Positions 61,001 to 64,000 of a stretch of DNA of 64,000 nt are shown here, piece by piece. The stretch is from Nonomuraea pusilla (GTDB taxonomy: Bacteria; Actinomycetota; Actinomycetes; Streptosporangiales; Streptosporangiaceae). Both the position numbers and the translations under genes were made by a program. The notes below the pieces were generated by a model. It had not been told where the DNA came from. It worked only from the letters and a program-made list of their open reading frames with translations, and made no database searches. Where the stretch lies: contig NZ_FOBF01000027.1 in the NCBI RefSeq assembly GCF_900109355.1, positions 50,365 through 114,364 on the forward strand, read 5' to 3'. Every line of letters begins with the position of its first letter. Positions within the stretch are counted from its first letter, which is position 1.

Positions 61001-61410
61001 CGGGCGCCGATGAACACGCCCGCGTTCAGCCGGCGGCGCGACCTCAGGTACCCGGAGTCCTCCAGCGCCCGGCCGCCGACTTCCAGCATCATCCGCTGCT
61101 GCGGGTCGAGGTGGACGGCGTCCTGCGCGGTGAGGCCGAACGCCTCGTGATCGAAGGAGAACGGGTCGAGCAGGAACCCGCCGCGGTGATGGGAGCCCTG
61201 GTGCGGGCCGTCACCGAGGTACAGGTCGCGGCGCCATCTGCTCGGCGGGACCTCGCCGATCTCGATCGTGTCGTGCTCCAGCGTGTCCGTCAGGTCGGCG
61301 ACGTCCTCGGCCCCCGGCAGCCGTGCCGCCAGGCCGATGACGGCGATGCGGCCGTCCAGCTCGCTCACTCCCGTCCTTTCTGTCGTGTCCTCGGTCATGG
61401 ATGGCGTCAC
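55051..61410 (-). CDS. PKS2: KS-(degenerate AT)-DH-ACP-KS-AT polyketide synthase
   Basis: A 2119-residue synthase. KS1 (about 20-440) has Cys191 in DTACSSS, EAHGTGT, but SLKRRIGHLHSASG instead of KSNIGH. At about 540-690 an AT-like region lacks the GHSxGE Ser; the position reads DAVDLPLGWE near 608. DH (about 715-1010) has His748 in AQHAVYRKIMLPG. ACP carries Ser1086 in GFDSVG. An Ala/Pro linker (about 1135-1190) leads to KS2 (Cys1395 in TLCSSS, HGTGT, SLKSNIGH) and an intact AT (Ser1837 in GHSLGE; AFHS implies malonyl-CoA). It ends after the AT, so module 2 continues in PKS3. GTG 61410 overlaps the PKS1 stop; ATG 61398 is an alternative. Confidence 0.92.
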   Translation of the reverse strand: MTPSMTEDTTERTGVSELDGRIAVIGLAARLPGAEDVADLTDTLEHDTIEIGEVPPSRWRRDLYLGDGPHQGSHHRGGFLLDPFSFDHEAFGLTAQDAVHLDPQQRMMLEVGGRALEDSGYLRSRRRLNAGVFIGARMNAYGFDHGRGLAGTPEPAGRPAALWGRSQNFMAAWLSDRFDLSGPSLVVDTACSSSLTAVWLACQSLAAGATELAVVGAVDLLIDPLTFVLLSRTGALSPDGLCRTFDRRADGYVPGEGAVALVLKPMRAALADHDLILGAISATAVNNDGSTMGVTTPNLDAQVELLSKVYETIDPATVQYVEAHGTGTAIGDPIEARALTEVFGRHGVPRNSVALGSLKRRIGHLHSASGLAALAKVIVMLREGVIPALTVEAPNPRLNLSAGPFYLPSGRRSWPEAPVRRAAVSGFGFGGTNAHVVVEAAPEAPAGPARDEAPARTVHVLPLSADSSYALRELAAQWLRFLPTVADDLDDVCATARLARPHRRERLAVTGADAGELASALRAWLLRDGDAGRPRVTVPVRPQAAPDALAWLAALVRSAPAVREVVGLFETATGVPLAGFHGELLRISEGVALAVALRDLGLPEDAVDLPLGWEAVRDFAWGRVPLEQALADVLKHAGDGEPAADEGEVCARLAPARGEQEVAAVLAAITAELFAAGRDIDWSAFQAGRGWRKRLLPAAQPAGPALDLREPLRSAEPGTPTELLSGRSAAGYAFSRVFGPGETPIAQHAVYRKIMLPGVAWFDFLREGAALHGEAFHGVADILFHRPLIPTGARRVVCQVDGQGRFTVEDAESREPFVTGRYLAQPAHRPDAVPLASLLDACSDLHAGSGLYRWLRRIGYHHGRYYRNISWVAGLPDGGTLARVEGRRQRELNPDGVQLFPGLLDSVTIAAIAPDNPVFGASDASAFIPLSVGRVDVHGPLDDAAYVRTEIAFWNDEACRVTQTVTDATGRPLLVFADMSSKRVPLSAFDDHKPDHKPDDKPDDKPDETAVAVAVAADPAATQAQAQSPAPVAPATRLVTTVRRPGAASPAGGPAVAARVLSWFLALTGTPEEHADTEFLSAGFDSVGLVSLSERISQEYGLSLYPTVFFEYPTPRLFADFIAVEAPHLADLPAAAAPAPAAAPTPAAAPAPAAAPAPAAAPAPAAVPAPDAAVASRDTPAAREDRAFEKAEVAAAGPVGEARPAIPTPAARQPTTAARQPTPAPPQRTTASDGAPRSRDIAVVGAAVRLPSADGLAAFAELLDEGRDTVRPLPGGRWDRPHGPAPYASFLDRVDEFDPALFRISPREAPLIDPQARIVYETIWEALEDGGRLGERAEGSTTGLWIAYSHDHYHEERARHGIPDGRGLGLEAMIANRLSYLMDWHGPSTLVNTLCSSSLVALHTAMQHLRAGDVDTAVIGAVHAAISPEYFRSMGDLMALSPRHRCRAFDDAADGFVPGEGAVAVVLRRHGDAERDGDRVRGLIKGAAVNHGGRTTRYSAPSPRAQSDVITAALRDAAVTPDTIELVEAHGTGTRLGDPIEIDGLTRAWRRHTDRSQYCAIGSLKSNIGHLEPAAGLAGLVKVLLAMEHGRIPPTLHVTRPNGHIRFEDTPFYLAARAQPWPRADRPRRAAISAFGMGGVNAHVIVEEPPARPVPAPLSQDSHIVRVGAASEPALRALAGAYADHVAATAEDGLGHFALTANAARAAHRHRVAVHGATAGELAARLAEVAAGTTPATRHTGRATTTAFLFTGQGSQYAGMGRGLLATEPHFRDALHECAELLAPYTDVPLLDLLHGEARHLLDQTGYAQIGIVSVQVALVRCLEQAGIRPGVVAGHSLGELTAAWAAGVLTLPDLLRLTAVRGRLMQAQPAGGTMAVVHADAHTLTAALRSHPGVEIAAYNAPRVQTISGPAEAVDRFRALTAERVQPLTVSHAFHSALMDDAVAPFADAVAETPLSPPVIPFVSAVTGTWHTTGTATDPSYWAQAIRRPVRFAQAVATLGETGPHTVWEVGPHPQLIPLARATLTEPGSGPHPAWIATLQRGRGDQAQLHAALAAHHNHTGADLNWTGLHHGKHQRITGIPTYPFHRQRFWIPADARDPGDVSDGTHPDHRRRPEHHG

Positions 61411-64000
61411 CGCTCCCCGCCGCCCTGGAGCAGGGGGCGCAGCAGGACGCTCAGCGCGGCGGCGCGGTCGTCGGCGGCCGGCGCTTGAGACGATGCCTGA
61501 AACGGTGCTTGCGATGGTGCTTGAGACGGCGCTTGAGACGGCGCTCGCGACGGCGCTCGCGACGGTGCTTGCGATGGTGGGCCGCCCGCCGTCGTGGCGA
61601 GTCCCGCGGCGAGGTCGTCGGCCGTGCGCGCGCGCATCAGCGACGACGGATCGACGGTGAGGCTGGCGCGCTGCTCCAGGGCCGTCACGAGCTCCGCGAT
61701 GACCAGGGAGTCGATCCCCAGCCCCTGGAGCGGGCGCTCGCCCGGGTCCTCGCCCAGCACGTGGACGAAGGCGTCGCGCACGGACGCGCGCATCGCCGCG
61801 AGGTCCCGTCCCGCCGCCGTAGGGACGACGGTAGGGACGACGGCGGGGAGGCCCGCCGTGGCGGCCGTCGGGTGCCCGGTGCCGGCGGGGGCGCCGGTCG
61901 GGGGTGCAGGCGCCCGGCCGGGGAAGATCACGGCGCCGCCGGTGAGCAGATGGCCGAAGAACGCGGTCTCCGCCTCGCCGGCGTCGAGGGAGTGGGCTGC
62001 GGCGAAGGACGCGTCGGCCTCCATGCCGACGCCCGTCCAGTTGGGCCAGGCGTGGGCGGTGACGACGGTGTCGATGTCGTTCTCCCGTTCGGCGAGGGCG
62101 AGCTGGTAGGCGTTGGCGAGGCTGTAGTCGACGAGGCCCCGGCCGGCCGAGGCCCGCGCGCCGGCGACGGACGACACCAGGGCCACGAAGTCGGCGCCCC
62201 GGTCCTTCGCCAGCCGTACGACGTTCAGCGAGCCCGCCGCCTTCGGAGCGATCACCCTGGCGGCGTCACCCCAGGGCCGGCGGTGCATCGCGCCGAACGG
62301 GTTGGCCGCGCCGGAGCAGTGCACGACGCCGCGCAGCCGTCCCCAGCGCGTCCCCAGCTCCTCGGCCACGGCCGCGAGGGCCGACGCGTCCGACACGTCG
62401 CAGGGCAGGTACGCCACGTCGGCCCGGCGTGCGAGCTCCCGCAGCGGGGCGGACCGGCCGGCGTCGATCACGGACCGGCCGACGATGCCGACCCGCCGTG
62501 CGCCACGGTCGATCAGCCGCTCGGTCAGGCGCCGTCCGATGGCGCCGAGGCCGCCGGTCACCAGGTAGTAGCCGTCGGCGGACGGCTCGTAGCGCGGCCC
62601 GGCCGCGGCGGCGGCCAGGTCCTGCGCGTACCTGACGCCTCGGCGGTAGGCCGCGACCACGCCCTCGGCGCCGTGGCGCAGCGCCGCGTACTCGGCGGCG
62701 AGCCTCCTGGCCAGGACCTCGGCCGGCTCGTCCGGGTCCAGGTGGACGACCGCGCCGGGCCTGCGGCTCTCGGCGCAGGCGGCCGCCGCGGCCATGGCCA
62801 TGGCCGCCGCTTCCGGCCGCAGGGCCGCGCGTTCCCCTGGGTGGACGGCGGCGCCGTGGCAGCCGGCCCACAGCAGCCCGCCGTGCGGCGGCAGCTCCCT
62901 GACGAGTCCCCCCAGTTCGGTCCAGAACGCGCCCAGGTCGAGCGGTTCGCCGGGCGAGGAGGTGTCGACGGCGATGACGGCGTCCGCGCTCCGCCCCGGC
63001 TCGGCGACGGACGCGCCCCGGGCGCGGAGCTCGGCCGTGAGCGCCTCCCTGAGGGCGGGATCCGCGACGACCAGGCGTACGGTGCCGGGCGCCGCCGAGG
63101 GCCCGGCGGGGAGTTCGCGCTCGCGCCACTCGACCCGGAACGCCTCGGGGCCCTCCTGGGCCGGCGTCGCCGTCGCGCCACTGATCGTCCGGGCCGGAGC
63201 CGTGGCCGATGCGGCCGCCGTCGATGCGGAGCGGCCGTGCGTGTGCCAGTGCCTCTCCGGGGCGAACGGATACGTCGGCAGGTCCGTGGTCCGGGCGCCG
63301 GGAGCGGAGAGCGCGGGCCAGTCGACGTGGACGTACCCGGCGCGCACGAGATCTGCGACGGCGGCGTGGCCTTCGGCGGCCTCCTGCTCGGCGGCGTGGT
63401 CCTCGGCGGCCCCCTGCTCGGCGCTCAGGTCGAGGTCGGCGCGGGCGACCCGTACGCGGCCCGCGGCGACGTCGCGCAGGGCCGCCGCGAGCTCGGCGGC
63501 GTCGCGTCCGTGGACGGCCGTCTGGAACTCCAGCGGGGAACGGCCGACGTTGGCCGTGTGGCACAGGTCGGCGGTCTCCCAGGGGTCGCGCACGGTGTCG
63601 AACCGGTCGGCGTAGGCGGCGGCCAGGGCACGCACCGCCACCTCGTCCGCACCCGTCACCCGCACCAGATGACTGTCCTGAACCAGCGGCGCCCGCCGGG
63701 ACACCACCGGAGGCTCCTCCACGATCACATGCGCGTTCACACCACCCATCCCGAACGCACTGACCGCCGCCCGCCGCACCCCCTCACCCCGCGGCCACAA
63801 CCACGGACGATCCACCACGAAGAACGGCGTCTCCTCGAACCGAATGTGATCATTCGGCCGCCGCACATGCAACGACGGCGGCACCACCCCGTACTCCATC
63901 GCCAACAGCACCTTCACCAACCCCGCAAGCCCCGCCGCCGGCTCCAGATGCCCCACATTCGTCTTCACCGACCCCAGCGCACAGAACTGCGAACGATCCG
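61407..64000 (-). CDS. PKS1: AT-less KS-KR-ACP module, C-terminal part (runs off right edge)
   Basis: At least 864 residues, open to the window edge. The first visible part is the end of a KS (SVKTNVGHLEPAAGLAGLVK; VSAFGMGGVNAHVIVEE). The KS-AT linker and the post-AT motif DLPTYPFAPERHWH are present, but only about 90 residues separate them, so the AT is missing. KR follows (TGGLGAIG; SSVAG; DYSLANAYQ). The ACP has Ser in GLGIDSLVI. The C-terminal SQAP-rich tail is encoded by 12-bp repeats. The stop overlaps the PKS2 start (GTGA). Confidence 0.9.
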   Translation of the reverse strand, partial: DRSQFCALGSVKTNVGHLEPAAGLAGLVKVLLAMEYGVVPPSLHVRRPNDHIRFEETPFFVVDRPWLWPRGEGVRRAAVSAFGMGGVNAHVIVEEPPVVSRRAPLVQDSHLVRVTGADEVAVRALAAAYADRFDTVRDPWETADLCHTANVGRSPLEFQTAVHGRDAAELAAALRDVAAGRVRVARADLDLSAEQGAAEDHAAEQEAAEGHAAVADLVRAGYVHVDWPALSAPGARTTDLPTYPFAPERHWHTHGRSASTAAASATAPARTISGATATPAQEGPEAFRVEWRERELPAGPSAAPGTVRLVVADPALREALTAELRARGASVAEPGRSADAVIAVDTSSPGEPLDLGAFWTELGGLVRELPPHGGLLWAGCHGAAVHPGERAALRPEAAAMAMAAAAACAESRRPGAVVHLDPDEPAEVLARRLAAEYAALRHGAEGVVAAYRRGVRYAQDLAAAAAGPRYEPSADGYYLVTGGLGAIGRRLTERLIDRGARRVGIVGRSVIDAGRSAPLRELARRADVAYLPCDVSDASALAAVAEELGTRWGRLRGVVHCSGAANPFGAMHRRPWGDAARVIAPKAAGSLNVVRLAKDRGADFVALVSSVAGARASAGRGLVDYSLANAYQLALAERENDIDTVVTAHAWPNWTGVGMEADASFAAAHSLDAGEAETAFFGHLLTGGAVIFPGRAPAPPTGAPAGTGHPTAATAGLPAVVPTVVPTAAGRDLAAMRASVRDAFVHVLGEDPGERPLQGLGIDSLVIAELVTALEQRASLTVDPSSLMRARTADDLAAGLATTAGGPPSQAPSRAPSRAPSQAPSQAPSQAPFQASSQAPAADDRAAALSVLLRPLLQGGGER
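61480..61575. repeat. 12-bp in-frame tandem repeat at the 3' end of PKS1
   Basis: Eight 12-bp units (GGCGCTTGAGAC, GGTGCTTGCGAT and variants) encode the SQAP/SRAP repeat between the ACP and the C-terminal docking-like helix. Confidence 0.92.

Overview
This 64 kb window is a contiguous piece of a very GC-rich actinomycete chromosome. High third-position GC, frequent GTG/TTG starts, 4-bp ATGA/GTGA gene overlaps, an F420/LLM-type oxidoreductase, a bldA-type TTA codon and an XRE/TPR regulator paired with a small Trp-rich protein point to a Streptosporangiaceae-like (for example Nonomuraea-type) or Streptomyces-like organism. The genus is a guess from gene style only. I found no rRNA, tRNA, CRISPR array, integrase or transposase.

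Layout. 1-27 kb is ordinary accessory and housekeeping content: a GNAT fragment, HNH endonuclease, prolyl oligopeptidase, AraC regulator, VOC protein, PurU, a PiT phosphate transporter with its DUF47 partner, SDR and LLM oxidoreductases, ArsR and TetR regulators, DUF523/DUF1722, TspO, Nudix, MBL-fold and beta-lactamase-like proteins, an aminotransferase, an EamA transporter with an unusual tail, an XRE/TPR regulator coupled to a GNAT, MscS, a truncated haemoglobin, a GH13 glucosidase, an MFS and a thioesterase.

27.3-39.7 kb is a CoA-thioester (lipid, steroid or terpenoid-like) catabolic island: two MFS transporters, a hydroxyacyl-CoA dehydrogenase, a MaoC hydratase, acyl-CoA dehydrogenase, an acid-CoA ligase, an SCP2-type thiolase with a DUF35 partner, a VOC epimerase-like protein, a ferritin-like di-metal oxidase and an SCP2-like protein. 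A TetR gene sits inside it. Every divergent or leading promoter carries the same 17-bp palindrome, CTAGAAT-N3-ATTCTAG, so the island looks like one regulon.

39.8-46 kb holds EttA, a membrane diguanylate cyclase, a secreted class C-like peptidase and a TetR/VOC pair sharing a 21-bp operator.

46.2-64 kb, all on the minus strand and continuing past the right edge, is a tightly coupled polyketide operon. In transcription order it contains PKS1 (KS, no AT, KR, ACP), PKS2 (KS, degenerate AT, DH, ACP, KS, AT), an AlkC-type DNA glycosylase gene lodged between two halves of one PKS module, PKS3 (DH, KR, ACP and a fused alpha-oxoamine synthase), a small unknown protein, an HDAC-like deacetylase, a type II thioesterase and a drug exporter. 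The likely chemistry is chain release by PLP-dependent decarboxylative condensation with an amino acid, giving an alpha-amino enone-like product. The glycosylase suggests that the product alkylates DNA and that the host repairs its own DNA. This is the most interesting system in the window.

A second, unexpected theme is structural. At least eight minus-strand genes have short tandem repeats (9-44 bp period) anchored at or just past their stop codons, often copying the stop-codon region itself. Unanchored GC-rich repeats of 101 bp and 21 bp occupy two long gene-free stretches.
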